Below are positions 46,110-59,026 of a DNA stretch of 64,000 bases, piece after piece. Below the pieces are notes generated by a model, which was given only the letters and a program-made list of their open reading frames with translations, had not been told where the DNA came from and ran no database searches. The position numbers and the translations under genes were made by a program. Source of the DNA: Jackrogersella multiformis (Eukaryota; Ascomycota; Sordariomycetes; Xylariales; Hypoxylaceae); contig CADCXD010000001.1 of NCBI GenBank assembly GCA_902806575.1, positions 1,922,001-1,986,000 on the forward strand, in the 5' to 3' direction. Numbering within the stretch: the stretch's first letter is position 1; the number at the start of each line of letters is the position of its first letter.

Positions 46110-49100
46110 TCTGGTTGATAGTGGCTTGGGTGGAAGGTTGCTCGTTTCAGCTCCCTCTTGGGATGAGAAATATTGGCAATCATCTGTAGTTCATATATTC
46201 GAGGTAGGTCAATGGACCAAGAGTGAATGAACGAGATAAGCTGGCATTAAACAAAGTAGAAAAGTATCGGGGGAATGAATGAGAAAGCAACTTTGGGGAG
46301 GATGACTTTAATCTCAGCTCGGACGGGAATGAGAAAATGTAGTTTTGCCTTCAACACGCGTATGGCTGATGAATGGCTGATGAAGCGAGGAATGGGCGCA
46401 CGAAGGATCGTGTGGAAGAGGGATATATTTGTCAAGAGACTATTAAAAGATGCCCATTGCTGGAATCAGGAAACGATGGAAAGCCCCTTGTCAAACATTA
46501 ACATTGATCAACTGGTTTAGATATCACAAGGAGGAAGAACCTTGGAAATGTTATATTATAGAATTTTGATCGGAAAAATGAAAAATACTGTACGTTTCGT
46601 ACGAGAAGAATATTAAAATATAATAATAAAAACCATCACAATACCTACCTTCAGCTACCCATAAATATTTTATCACGCACCAACCCTTTGTGGCGGGCGA
46701 GGACTTGTTTTAAACAATAGACGGACCGCCATGTTTCACATAGGTGAGCTGGGGGAAAGTGGATGCGAAGCTGTTGAACTTTTTAGTTGTGAACGTGGAC
46801 GCGAACGTGAACCGATTTACTTCCCAAGGTTCCAAGGCTCAAATGTTGTATGAACTGGAGAGAGGAGAGATCTGCAGATAGGAGCAAAAATGTTTCGGCG
46901 TTTTGCTGCCAAGTTGTGTACGACGCCGGTTAGTCCTAATGCCGGCTAACCCGTGTCCGGTACCTACCCAGAATCGGAAGACGAGGCGGACTGCGAGCTC
47001 TGCTATTGGCCCTATTGGCCAGCCTTTAAACGTTAGTGCGCTTGGCTCGCTTAAACGTGCCTGCATACCCTTTAAATGGCTATATATTTTTACCTACATA
47101 GGTACCTGAGGTATATATTCAAATATCGAAATATAAAGATCGTCAAGTCAAGTCTTGAAGAATTTAACAATTTCAGAAGGAAAAGTAATAATAACAAAAG
47201 CGTTGACAATAGAATAGTCTTTTAAAATTTGGTATGACAACCTAGTGGAAACCATTCTTCAGGTGACCGAGTCTCGGGAAATGAAATACAACTTTGTCCT
47301 ACTGAAATGACGATTTATCATTCTCCGCGTGTCCTCCAACAGCATCGGATGATATCGTCCCATACGTCATTCACGAGTTCTCGAGGTTTGAAGAACCAAC
47401 GCGGCAGTTAGAAAACGATGCATTCCTTTATACTACTGTTAGTGTTATAGTCGTTGGCAATTTGTTAAACAACTAAACTCCTCCACAGAACTATGGTACG
47501 ACACGGATCTGGACTCATAATATTATCAGGTGTCTTTTCACTAGCTTAGCTTCTTAGGTATAATGTCATATTTCAAAGGTAGTCAAGTAAACCAATACAA
47601 TAATTAATTATACAGCATTCCAGACCAACCCATGTGAAATTACCGAAACCATCTTTATAATTATGTAGCAGGATATAACAACATAGGTTAGATGGTATGT
47701 CTGATACATCTAGGCAATAGTTAGAGACATTTGACGTATCCCTGCACCTTTAACACTGCTTCCCCGGAATAATATTCTGACATACTACTAGTACACTCTC
47801 CTGTGACTTTCTTCATGGCCCGGTACACCTAAGATCCCAACTGGATATAGAGGTATGGGTTCTAAGCATAGCATAGTTTGAAGCATCTCCTGGCTCATAC
47901 CTACCTAGGTATTAGTCGTCTTCTCCCCTGGAACTTTTTAGCCGAGCGTCGTCTCCTCAACGGACAGCATAGGGTTTTGTTTGGAGAACCTGTAGCATCA
48001 TGGTGACAGGCCCGTATACAACCTTATCTCCACACAACTTTTTAAGATAGTTCCATCATCTCCATTTCTTCGGTCTCTGCCACCCGTCTTTCGGTGTCTC
48101 GGGATCGAAATGTTCTACAACAATATCAAGGCCGTCATACAGGCGCTAGTTCGTATGAATACATACACGATTTACCGTGGTGGTTTCCGCTTCGAATATA
48201 TTCTGAGTTATACTCGCTCTCACCTCCTGTTTCAGAAGCCGATTGTTCAGAACTATCGATCTTAAGATTCGGTGGTAGAGACCTACTTCATATACCCGAT
48301 GCCGTCACTTGTTTCGATCCTAGAATCGCAGCGTAACAAGCTCTCCGAACATTGTCATTCTCTTATTGTACACCGGTGATCGGAAACTATCCGGCTGACT
48401 CCAAGTTAGAAGTTTTCGAACTCTCCTTCTGCTCCAGGGCATTTCCTTGTTGGCTTTTAGTGTCGATTCGCAACTTGAAATTGCCCATCTTTCTGGTGCC
48501 TCATCCATCGGTGGTTTAGAATTCCATGTTTCTATAGCCCCCAGCATAACGTATTGTAACGTAACGTCTTCATGCCGATATCAAACCGAGGATGTATGAG
48601 TAGATGTCTTTCTTATAAATCTTGGTGCCCGGTATAGCCAACGAATACCTTCAAATTATGGCACGTGGACGAGAAGCAGACCGCGTGCTTTGATGCTTTC
48701 TTCTCTTCGTGGCATTGTGCAGCAAGAGTCACCCAAGCAAAACGAATGGGCGAACATCTGCTTTTACTTTATTCGTTACCTAGGTAACTGCTACCAAGTT
48801 ACCATACCAAATTACTAAGCAACTGTCATCTAAATTACTACGCATAGGTGTTCTCAGCTTGCCGAACTCTGGTTTTTACCTAGTTAGACCGAGATGTGCG
48901 CTGTAACGTTACCGGGGTTTCAATTCGCATGTGAAATGAAAAGGGTATGGGGGATATTCTTACGGAATATAGGCTTTCGGAGCGGGAAAGAGTGAATGTA
49001 ACTGATTTGACCAATATGCCATTAGGGGTATGTCACCCTCGTAGAGTGGCGCCAGCGAAAGTTGTAGAATATCCATATTTCAAGTCTACTTAAAAGGGAA

Positions 49101-49347
49101 ACAATGTCAGAAGAAAAAAGGATGAAAAGACCTGCGATAAGATTCAACCGTGAAATATTTCGATGAGGGTTTCAGAATTTAAATCGAAGAATTGCTTTAT
49201 CTTTCTCGTATTAAAAACCAGCTGCAATTGAACTGGTTGTGCGAGGTGCGCGGCTGTTTGACGCTATCCTACCTCGACGAATTGAAGCTGGGTACTTGAA
49301 TTGGATCTTTAGTTTGAAAAAGATCGAGCTTTCTTCGGAATTTGACG
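46110..49347. other. Gene-free stretch, 3.2 kb
   Basis: AT-rich from 46.5 to 48.0 kb, with a few TACCTAGGTA-type elements (about 47092-47112, 47900-47912, 48776-48788). ORFs such as 48094-48336 (plus) and 48547-48320 (minus) have no motif and no splice partners. The left end is the promoter side of the MBL-like gene and the right end that of the sulfotransferase-like gene. Confidence 0.55.
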
Positions 49348-50154
49348 ATGGGCCAAGAGGCATCTCAGCCACAGTACGGAACCAAATTACGGGTTATAGG
49401 AGCAGGCCTACCCCGAACCGGTACCGCGTCGTTCAGCAAAGCCCTCGAGATCCTCCTGCGAGGACCGGTATATCATGGAGGAACGCAGAATTGTAAAGGG
49501 TCGAACAATAACTTGAGGAGCTGGATATCCGTCTTAGAACATACGCCAATTCGCTCACTCGAAGACGAAGAGTTTGTTCTGGGTCGTATTTCCAGGCTCA
49601 CAGATGGGTATGTAGCGATCACAAGCGCACCAGGGCACTGTTTTGTACCCGAGCTCATGCGATTATATCCCGACGCAAAAGTCATATGTACCGTTCGGGA
49701 TCCTGAGGCGTGGGACAAGTCGATCGATGCCATTGCGACAGCCAGCCTGCAGTGGTATCTGCGATTCATACTCTTCCCCTTATCGCCCATGAGGTACTTC
49801 CCTCGGTATCTAGACACCCTTGCTGCTGGGAGATGGGCCGAGTTATATAACACGCCCGGCAAGCCGACAAAGCATGTAGGCACGCAGGTCTGGGAGCGAC
49901 ATATTCAACATCTGATAGACGTGGTGCCACCTGACAAGCTGGTGTTCTTCGACGTCCGAGATGGATGGGCACCCTTGTGTGAGGCGCTAGACCTTGAGGT
50001 GCCCAAGGGAATCGACTTTCCTCAAGTCAACGAGCGAGCCGCGATGAAATCTTTCGCTGAGGAGCAGGTGAAGCAAGGTCTAATTCGATGGATTCTCATC
50101 TTTAGCACTGTTGTAATGGGCATTGGTATCGGACGATTCTGGCCTAGTGAATAA
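49348..50154 (+). CDS. P-loop sulfotransferase-like protein (Sulfotransfer_4 type)
   Basis: A single-exon 268-aa protein. The PAPS-binding 5'-phosphosulfate loop is the clear GLPRTGTAS (20-28), following the strand KLRVIGA. A second motif, YPDAKVICTVRDPEAWDKSI, resembles the 3'-phosphate site with Arg and Asp in the typical RDP. The C-terminus is a hydrophobic segment (LIRWILIFSTVVMGIGIG, about 244-261), so the protein may be membrane-tethered. Fungal members of this group are numerous and mostly uncharacterised, and sulfotransfer activity is not proven. ATG 49348 is chosen over the TTG six bases upstream. It stands alone, with no cluster partners. Confidence 0.87.
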   Translation: MGQEASQPQYGTKLRVIGAGLPRTGTASFSKALEILLRGPVYHGGTQNCKGSNNNLRSWISVLEHTPIRSLEDEEFVLGRISRLTDGYVAITSAPGHCFVPELMRLYPDAKVICTVRDPEAWDKSIDAIATASLQWYLRFILFPLSPMRYFPRYLDTLAAGRWAELYNTPGKPTKHVGTQVWERHIQHLIDVVPPDKLVFFDVRDGWAPLCEALDLEVPKGIDFPQVNERAAMKSFAEEQVKQGLIRWILIFSTVVMGIGIGRFWPSE

Positions 50155-53100
50155 GTGACCTTGCGGGTCGGTTTGTGGGATGCTTTAGTATATAAGTAAA
50201 GGGGATTTTATTTATCTTGATTCGACGTGAAATTGACCATAGTGGATGTATTAAATCTATTACCAACCCCGATGTATAGGCATATTTTCAATAGACTTAC
50301 AATCTATGGTTGGCTACCTAATAGGAGTTGTATTCTCTTGGTAAATTTTGACGAATTGACCGAAATATATGATTTTCGAAGTCCATCAACTTGGATAGTG
50401 TCACCAAGGTCACCGAGGGAGATTATTGAATAGAAATCCTAGGCTTGAAACTTCACGAATTCGTTCGATGTTCTGATTGATGTCGAGAATATAAAGCATC
50501 TTAGTTACCTAGGAGGTAGGTATTCAAGTTGTTCAATTCTTGTAGTCGAATGAAATAGGAGATCATGTGATACTAAATATCGATAAGGGAGCTGAGCTAG
50601 CTGCACTGTAGGTACATAATATGCCGTCGTCATTCTTTCTAATTTGAGATGCTGGTGAGGGGCATCGGTATGCTGTACATACTGTACGATGTACCGAGGA
50701 TTGAGGTGGAAGTGGTTAGCTTGGCTCAAAGCTAAGGTTGGAAGCGAAAGCTGGAGGGGACTCGGGATTCGTCAATTCCCTTAAGCTTCAGCAACGCATT
50801 AGATCAGCGGTCGCACAACTCAGATACTATGTAGATACCTACCTAGGTAGGTAGGTAGCTGCAATAAATCGCAACTTTCTCACAAAGTCAACCCTGCGAT
50901 AGGAAGTTAAGAAGGTACTTTTTCTAAGTTAACACCTCTAGGTACCTAGGTAGCTTAGAAATAGCTTAGAGAAGAGCTTGCAGTAGCGTCCTCTCCACAT
51001 GAAGCTTAAGTGGAAGTAAAAGAGAGTACGTACATAATCCCTAGGTACCAAGTATGTACCTAGGTAGGTATAAAATACCCATGTACGGGATCCCTTATTT
51101 AGCAGTGCCACACTTTAATAGAAATTATCCATTTGTGCGATACGAGTATCTCACAGGGCTGCTCACAGACAAAGGCCAACTTTACTATAATAATTTCTGC
51201 TATAGCAATTATTAGAGAGAGTTCAATATCCAAAACAAAAGGTCCGTCCAAACGGATGAGTTGGCATCGTCGGCCCAGGCTTCCGCATGGGAGACTTGGT
51301 GATGGTAGCGCATAGAGAAAATCCGGTCAGCTACCTAGGTACCTACCTAGGTAGATACCTATGTAATAGTGTACATATTATTGCGAATGACCAGGATGAG
51401 AGCCCTGGAGCTCTTTTTGCTGCCAGTTGCATTGATAGAGAGACAGATTGGGTAGCTATCACACCCATGCCCTACTTCAATACGGGTCGTACCCAACCAG
51501 GACAGACAGGGCAAGCAGAGGAATCCGGCTTCGTCTGGAATGAAAGGTGTCAAAAAGAGACCTACATCCGCAATCAGCAGATAATGAATGGCGGCTGTGG
51601 GAGCTGATATCTTCCTTAGGTACCCTAGGTACCTAAGTACCTAAGGTATCATCATGTACCTAGGTATCTGATGTCATCACACTGATAGAGTGACAGACGC
51701 TTCACCACGGATCCTTTTTCGCCTTTCTGCCGACAAGTCTAACCAACCATACCTACCTCCTAGGTACCGGTAGGTAGGTAGGTACCCTATGTACCTAGGT
51801 AGGCTGGTAGGTGCAGCTCTTGTTCTCGACTGACGAGGGTGGTGTGTGTGTGTGTGTGGAACATACAGCATCCTGCATGTGAGAGAGAGGGAAAATAAAG
51901 CTTTGATACCTAGGTACTTACCTAGGTACCTAAGTAATGAAACCAAGCCGCTCTCCTACCCGTAACCCGACAGAGTCTTTTCATGCCCCGCCATTTCTCA
52001 AGGCCTCCGCTCAACCCTAGGCCTATCGTATCACCTCCGCAAGCTCTGCCCTAGGTGCGTAGCCAATACGAGAGCTCTCAACTACCAGTTTGACAACTTT
52101 CCAAGGGTTAGGAGGGAGTCAGTGCACCAGGACCATCCACCTTACCCACCTGCAGAACCCCTCGCCCCCTCTCGAGCTTCCTTGCCGCTAGGTACCTAGG
52201 TACCTAGGGTATCCATTTCGATGTACCTAGTGTAGGTGTATGTAGGTAGGTACTGCAAGCTGCTCAGGTGGGCTGTGTACAATGCATACTTGTACTCTAA
52301 GACCTGAAGTACCTACATGTAGGTTGGAGGTGTGCATCTTGTTGGATGTCTCGTGGGTACCTAAGTAACCTTGGAACTGTTTTAATGTCCTGCTTCCTTT
52401 TGCACTATAAGGTAGGAGGTTACATTAAACCCATCTTTATCACTCGAGATACAATGCCTAATACTACTACTATATATGTACTGCCGCAAATATTGTGTGC
52501 TTCCATACACTAGGTACCTGACTACCTACCTAGGTAGGCATGTAAAGGCATGAATGACAAAGAATCCTCGTCCGCACACACGAGCTTGCTTGTCTTATCG
52601 TAGCTGGGAAGCTTGCATCATCATCAGATTCCTAAGCAGCTAGTGTAGATCTGGAGCTTTGACGATGCTCACAACTCAAAACGGAACAACCCTTTAAAGC
52701 CATTATTACCTGCCGGAGGTGCTGGTGTTGTCGGCTCTTCTCTTTTTATCGTTTCTGCTATTATTTTCTCTTTATATGTACTCCGCCCTCCGCCCATCTC
52801 AGAAGACACCCCACCCTAGGTTTTCAAATATCCAGCATAACCAACCCGTCCTAGCCGATCCTTGATCGAGTTAAAAAGGTAGCTGGCTGGCTGTCGTTAA
52901 ATCATAGGTAACAAGAGTGTGGACGGGACCGAGCCAATGAGATGGTTACCATAGCCTTTGTCTCCCTCGATTCGACTTGTCGCACAAGCTGGTGATTTGA
53001 TTGTTGTAGGATCTAAGTAGGTATCCAGGTACTTTAGGCAGTGTACCTGTAATATGAGAAAAGATGTTGTGGATGACGATGTACTTGTCTTTATTTCTTT

Positions 53101-53990
53101 CTTTTAGCAGGCTTGCCCGTGGTTGGATCTTTCTATCTTTGGATTAACAAGCTTAATTTACCCTGTCTATTACGTACATACTTAGGTAATAATAAGGGAC
53201 TTTATTCTTTGTTAACAGCTTATGTACCTCTTACCATTCCCGTATCACTGCTATGCCTTACTAGCCTACTTGAGTACTATATACGTTACCTAGCCCATTG
53301 ATCTTACCACTTACCTTACCACGCTACATACCTTGCTTCCTATACCTACTATCCGTATCCATACTTGTATCCATACCTTCCAGCTTTAGATTGTGGAGTA
53401 CCTAGGTACACCTGGCACCCTGACTTGTGGCCACCCTACATGCTACATACATAGTACCTGCCTGGATACTAGTAGTGTAGTAGAGGTACATCCATACCTC
53501 CTACCTAGACGCACCTTGCCTGCTTTCCCCTACCGAACCTGCCTACCTTAGACCTGAGGTACCTAATCTACCTACCTAGGGTAAGCTTGGAAATTCTAGT
53601 ACGGCTGCTTTCAGCTATACCCTTTCCCCCTCCCCTCCCCAATAAGGTCACCCTCCCCAGTCCTTCACACTCTTCCCTCCACCAGCAACCTTGGAACCCA
53701 CGAAAGAGTGTTCGAAACACCTCATGTAACACCTAGATAGGAGCTTAGAGCTACCTCGGAAGAGCTACTACTATTCAATTCCCGATCTCGACCATCGAAT
53801 GCCTAAGCTTCACATATCTACACATACCTACGCACACCTACGCACACCTCGGATCATCGTCAATTGAATCGCTATCGGCCGCCGTATAACATAACTTCTT
53901 ATCGTCCAGCGCCGAACCGTATCGATTCTCGCGAACACCTCCCCCGCCTTCGATTCCCGACCGGTAAATGGCGGGGTTGATTAGATCAAG
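50155..53990. repeat. Gene-free stretch dense in TACCTAGGTA palindromic repeats
   Basis: This 3.8-kb interval holds the densest set of the repeat family. Clusters lie at about 50835-50858, 50936-50954, 51041-51072, 51331-51364, 51616-51668, 51748-51812, 51905-51936, 52188-52211, 52240-52253, 52510-52535, 53397-53410 and 53560-53582. The core is the 10-bp palindrome TACCTAGGTA, extended by (GGTA)n or (TACC)n arms, so single strands could fold back. A (GT)9 tract is at 51841-51858. ORFs of up to 106 codons run through repeats and are not convincing. The last 500 bp before 53991 are pyrimidine-rich and probably the promoter and leader of the next gene. Confidence 0.8.
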
Positions 53991-55640
53991 ATGCCGCCTC
54001 GATCTTCCTTAACTTCTTCGTTCTCTATTACGGACTCGAACAATGAGGTCGTCTGTCCTTTGCGAAACCAGGATGGCTCCAGTTGTCGCAAGCGCTGCAT
54101 CGGCGTAAGTCACACGTCTTTCTCTCTCCATTGACTTCCCGCCTTGGAAGAAGATTGAAGATTGGGAAGATCACGAAGCTCTGTTCAGGTCATGCATGCG
54201 TGACTCAAAAGAGCTTATACATATCTATGTCACATATCTATGCCACATATACCTTCATAAGTTATGATCTAGTTATGACATAAAGAAAACGTCGAGTCTA
54301 ACTCTCTCTCTCCTTTGCTTGAACAGGAAAAGAGATATCGCTCAATGCAGGAGCACATTCGGCGAGCGCATCCCGAACACTACATTTCGAAGCTCCCTGC
54401 GACCGAGGAGAGCTTCTTGCTTATGATTAACACTCCACCTTCGGATCGATCTCAGGCTCAGAGCTCTACTGGCCCGCCGCAAACGAATCTCGATCTGATC
54501 AAGGGCTACCCGCACGAGCGCCATGCATATCCTCGAGACGGGTCGAGTGCTCCCGGCACTCCCAGAAACAACGATGAGTTTTCTGGTGGTTCATTACTCC
54601 CTGCCGCCAGTGCTGCTGCGGCTCTAGCCCAGTTGGGCGGCCAGCATAAATTTGAGTCAGATTGGGAAACTGAATCAGTAAATATGCACACATAATAATG
54701 CTATCGACCAGAGCAATACTAATTAATTCCGGGTTGACAGGGCTGGCAGTCTGACAACGACGGCCGGAGGATACCAAGGAGCACAATTGAATTACCACCA
54801 ATACATATCGGGAATGAACCAACAAGTGAACCATTCCCTTCTATACATTCTGCGCCACGTAGAGACTTGCTCCCCTCAATCCTCTCAAATTCTCCCCCGG
54901 GCCGTTCTTCAACTCTCCCTCCGCTTCAAAGGTCACTCGGTCCCAACCGGCCGAGAAAACAATCCATCACCAAGCGCGGCCACAAGAAGCAGAAATCTAG
55001 AGGTTCTGCAGCAGACTGGCTTCGAAGAATTCAAAATGACGAGCGCCTTAAGCCAGGGGCAATCGATCGCAAGGCTCATTCTGTCGAGCCTTCAGCCGAC
55101 TATGGCAAAAGGTGGGAAGACCTCATCGATGCCGCAGCCTCGGCCACAGAAGATATCGATGAGGACAGGACTCCTGTAAGTCGTGCCCGGCACACTTATT
55201 TTCCTTCTCTAACTTCCCAGGTCCCCCAATCTCCCATATCAATACACCGAGCTTCCCTACCCCCTTTCCCCCATCAACACTTTCAAGGCTATCAAGCCTC
55301 TCCTCTACAGCAAGCTCTTACTCCACCATCATTTGCACAAGAGATTCCCGAGCCTTTCCCCTCCGTCGAGAGTGGCGAGAGCGGTGAGAATTTCCATATA
55401 GGAGGCGCCGGACTTTCAGATTCGTCACCTGTATACTCGTCTCAAGAAGTCCACATATATTGTGCCGCATGCCAAAGGACGTCGAAACTGCGGGAGTCGT
55501 ATGCCTGTACGGAATGTATCTGCGGGCTATGTCGAGACTGCGTCAATATCCTGATGGAGGAGCAAGGTGCCCGGCGAAAGTGCCCGCGCTGTGCTACTAT
55601 TGGCGGCAGGTTCAAACCTTTCCAATTGGATATACGATGA
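53991..55640 (+). CDS. Fungal protein with N-terminal C2H2-like and C-terminal RING-like zinc motifs, 4 exons
   Basis: Exons 53991-54104, 54327-54677, 54741-55175 and 55221-55640 join in phase to 439 aa. The N-terminal block (CPLRNQDGSSCRKRCIGEKR followed by HIRRAHPEH, about 23-55) has the Cys-Cys-His-His spacing of a zinc finger. The middle is disordered, with a basic patch (RPRKQSITKRGHKKQKSRG). The C-terminal 60 residues carry paired cysteines (YCAACQRTSKLRESYACTEC, then CGLCRDC and KCPRCAT), a RING- or treble-clef-like finger. I remember this architecture from conserved ascomycete proteins of unknown role; ubiquitin ligase or DNA-linked function is only a guess. Intron 3 (55176-55220, GTAAGT...CTAAC...CAG) is 45 nt, in frame and without stops, so its retention would still encode protein. 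The start ATG 53991 encodes MPPRSSLTSSF. Confidence 0.82.
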
Positions 55641-57620
55641 AGTATGCCGGCATTATTACGCCCAATCCCATGGATCTAGCTCGAAAGATGCACTCATCTG
55701 CCATCCCGAATATTCATACCACCACGGATAACCACTATCCTTGCCAACAGGTATGGACGGCACGCCGCAGAGCTCTCGGGCCATCTTTATATATATATAT
55801 ACGCTAGAGTCCATTAAGTGCCCGGCCGTGGCTTTGATAAAGGGCTAAACCAACAAGTGGACAATCCAAGGCAACATTCTAGGCTCATGGCCAAAACCCG
55901 GAATACCGCGTGGGTTTACACAACCTCGGCGCAACCCTACTTCAGGAATGTAGGAAAATCACTCAACTAAACCATCACGATGATTTCGCATGACCTATAG
56001 GACCGATGTACTTAGGAACGGCATAGAGAGCGTTTGTATTTAACGTCGATCATTCCGGACAACACATTCCCTTGCATACTATACTCTCCCCGAGAGGGCA
56101 ATACATGCCGCTGGCCGATTTCTTATATACCGGACTTTCTCTATAAATACGGGGTGGAGGGTTTGATTCCACCGGCGTTACAAATTAAGGGATCAGGTTA
56201 TGACGTTTATAATCGATCTCAAAACCTTTCGTTAAAGAAAGGAGCTACCCCATGATACGTTTGGGCCCGGAATTTTATTTTGTTTTATTTTGTTTTTATA
56301 TTTTCTTCCACGGCTGCAAGACTCGCGCCGAAACGCAAGCTGGTCGGCCATGTCTAGGGGGCGAAGCAGGTCTTGCGTATAGTACGATCTAGGCACTGAT
56401 ATAAGGGGGCGTTCACGGTCGAGACGAACATTATATATAGGGTAGCAATGTGATCACGAACACTACGTTATACGGCATCTTTACTACTTGGAACGCTAGT
56501 TACATGTATACGAACGAGATAAACGGATCTGCGGAATCGAAGATCGCTCGATGGCTTGTTTAGTTACTAGGTACTCTTCAGGATTTTAGAGTCTATGATT
56601 TTACAACTGGACTTTTTATACTTTATACTTAAGATACGATGGTTCTTACGATGTGATGAAACGGTCATGTCAGTATACACCTGCTTGGGGTAATCAATAG
56701 TATACAAAGAAGGAGGCCGATTTTGGAACAGTGTTGTATAGATCCATTTAAAGCTAGACGCCATGATTAGTAAAACTTGCCAGACGAATCCTCAAATCCC
56801 GGCTCTAGCTAGCATGAGTAAGATCTTACAAATATCGACACGACAAGTATAAGCTGACTCAGCCGGCTGCCTTGAGTATTATAGGTACATCCACCATATC
56901 GTCTTGGCCCAAAGAGAAACGCAAAGTTCATCTTGGCTCTGCTACTCAGCTCCCTACCTACCTAACTTAGGGTAATTAAAACAGATTGTGTGTACGCGCG
57001 GCATCCTGTACCAGGCACACATGTCTCAAGTAGACGTAGATTGCGTAATGGAGGACCAAGTCGGTTTCGACAATTGGAGTCGGCTAGGTAATTCTGAAAC
57101 TTCGAAATTCCTTGGAGTTATTTTTGATGATGTGCAATATAATGCAGTATTGGCTTGCATGATAGGATTTGGTGGCGTCTGACAAGCAAATAGGGAAGTA
57201 GGAATATAAGGAAATTTAGGGGGGGGGTTGCTATAGCTTCATTCCACGGCTCGTCTACCTACACCCGAGTCATTCCTTTCTATAAGGTAGGTAGGTAGGT
57301 ACTTTTACCTAGATAGGTACGTGATCTCTGCGGCGCTGGTAGACTTCACGCTTCGCCGATGAGCCGTTGCTTAGTGATGGACGAGTGGGGGGGTATGTTC
57401 CAAATGTCAATAGTCAATAGTCAGTAGTCAAAAGTCAACAATGAAGAAAGGAATAACAATCCTTCATATTAATTCCCCCATCCTAGGAGCCTACGTAGAA
57501 TAGGAGTTAAGGCATATAGACATATATCCATTGCACTTCATATCGACTGCCACGACCCGCCACGACCCGCCCCGCCGTAACCCCCTCCTCCGCCCCGAGT
57601 AAATACCTAGGTAAGCAGCG
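55641..57620. other. Convergent intergenic region, 2 kb
   Basis: 3' space between the zinc-motif protein and TLS1, which converge. AT-rich with TTTTATTTTG runs near 56273-56302, a G-run at 57220-57227, (GGTA)n at 57287-57304 and a degenerate heptamer run related to AGTCAAT at about 57404-57440. Short ORFs (56034-56255, 56988-57182) have no motif. Confidence 0.55.
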
Positions 57621-59026
57621 TCACCTGCCGGGCCGCTTAGCCTCCTTGGCTTTCTCGAGCAGCAGGTTGCGCATGGCGGCGCGCACGTTGCGGCTGCCGC
57701 CGAGCTTGGGGCCCTTGAGGACGTCCTCGTCCTTGGCGCCACCCTTGCCGCCCTTGCCGGCGGCGGCGGCGCCGCCCGCGCCGAGGGGCGCGTTGGCCGG
57801 CTTCTTGCGCTTCTGCTGGCGCTCGGCCTGCGCGTCCATGAACTCGCGCCGGAACTCCTCCGCGATGCGGTCGTCGGCCGCGCCCGCGTCGTCCAGGCCG
57901 CCGCCGCCGCTTCCGCTTCCGCCGCCGTCCGCGCCCGAGGCCGTGGCTGCCGGGGGAGGCGTCGGGGTTTCGTATACGTCTACTGTAGGGTTGTTAGCAA
58001 GTTATCGCGATTTCCCGCTGCCGGGCTGTGATATAGGGATGGGACGGGGATGGCTCACGTCTGTTCTCTCGGAGGATCTCCTCGACTAGCTGGTCTCGCC
58101 TGATGTCGTCGCTATTCCTCCTGTTCCTCGCGCGCCAGGGTTTGCCGTCTCGCCCGAGTCGGACTTTTCGCGGTCGGCCGCTGGTTTGCTCCTCGTCCTC
58201 GATGGCTTCGCCTTGCAGCTTGCGCCTGGCCCGTTCCGTAAGCGCCTCGTTGCGGCTGCGGGCCTCGTCGCCGAGGTCGATCTCCATGAGCTGGCCCTGT
58301 AGGGCTCGGTTCGGATGCTTGGGCCTGGGTACTGGTATTGTGGTTGATATAACATTGCTGCGCGGCTCTCGGCTAGATGATTGGCCTTGTGTTGTGGCAT
58401 CGCCGGTTCGGCTTGAAGAAGAGGACGCGATAGCGTTGTGTCGCCTGGCCAATTCGGATTCTATATATTCCTCCCTTGCTCCATCAGCAGCTGCGCAGTG
58501 GTGGTGAAGTGCGTGGTGGTAGTAGTAGCGGTGAAGGAAGAGGCGAGACTCACATATGTTTATTTACTAGCTCGGTCGACAGCCCCGTCTGGGCGGCGAA
58601 GCGCTTCTTCACGCCAGAGGAGATATCCAGCGCCTTGCTCTCCTCTTCCCGTATCATGAGACTTAGGTCGTCGAGCACGTCTTCTACACCGGCAGTGGCG
58701 GTCGCATCGTTGGAGCCATGATTGCCGCCGGCGCCGAATTTGACACCTCCTAATCGCGCCTTTCGCGCATTGCGTAGACGTACAACATCGGCGACCGATA
58801 GCCCTCTTTCTTCTTCTTCTTCTTCTTCTGCCGCTGCTGTGTTTTCGCTCTGAGCTGTGGGTAATTCCGACACTATCGCATTGATATCTATTTGCGGCGA
58901 TTCTGCTGACTTTGGTCCATCATCATCGCTGGCTGGTTCTGTTCGTTGTCTGTAACAAGTTTTCCTCTTTTTCCCTCGGAAGACTACTTGAGGTTCCAGT
59001 GTCGCTTCTGAAGTTACACTGTCCAT
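57621..59026 (-). CDS. tls1: TLS1 / C9orf78 (Hep59) family spliceosome-linked protein, 3 exons
   Basis: Fission yeast Tls1 supports splicing of shelterin and other transcripts through Brr2, and human C9orf78 binds the spliceosome. Exons 59026-58554, 58474-58059 and 57982-57621 join in phase to 416 aa. The N-terminus has FRGKKRKTCYRQR, then an acidic run, and the family core SVADVVRLRNARKARLGGVKF followed by TGLSTELVNKHM and EYIESELARR (across the first junction). The last junction gives ILRENRLDVYETPTPPP. The C-terminus ends NLLLEKAKEAKRPGR after a Gly/Ala-rich stretch. Intron 1 (58475-58553) uses a GCAAG acceptor; intron 2 (57983-58058) has a strong CTAAC branch site. The middle exon is acid/base-rich and disordered. 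The family call is firm; the role is from relatives. Confidence 0.88.

Noticed and set aside
50835..53582. CRISPR-like array
   Set aside because: The repeat is a short palindrome with irregular spacing and no constant repeat-spacer unit, in a eukaryotic genome.
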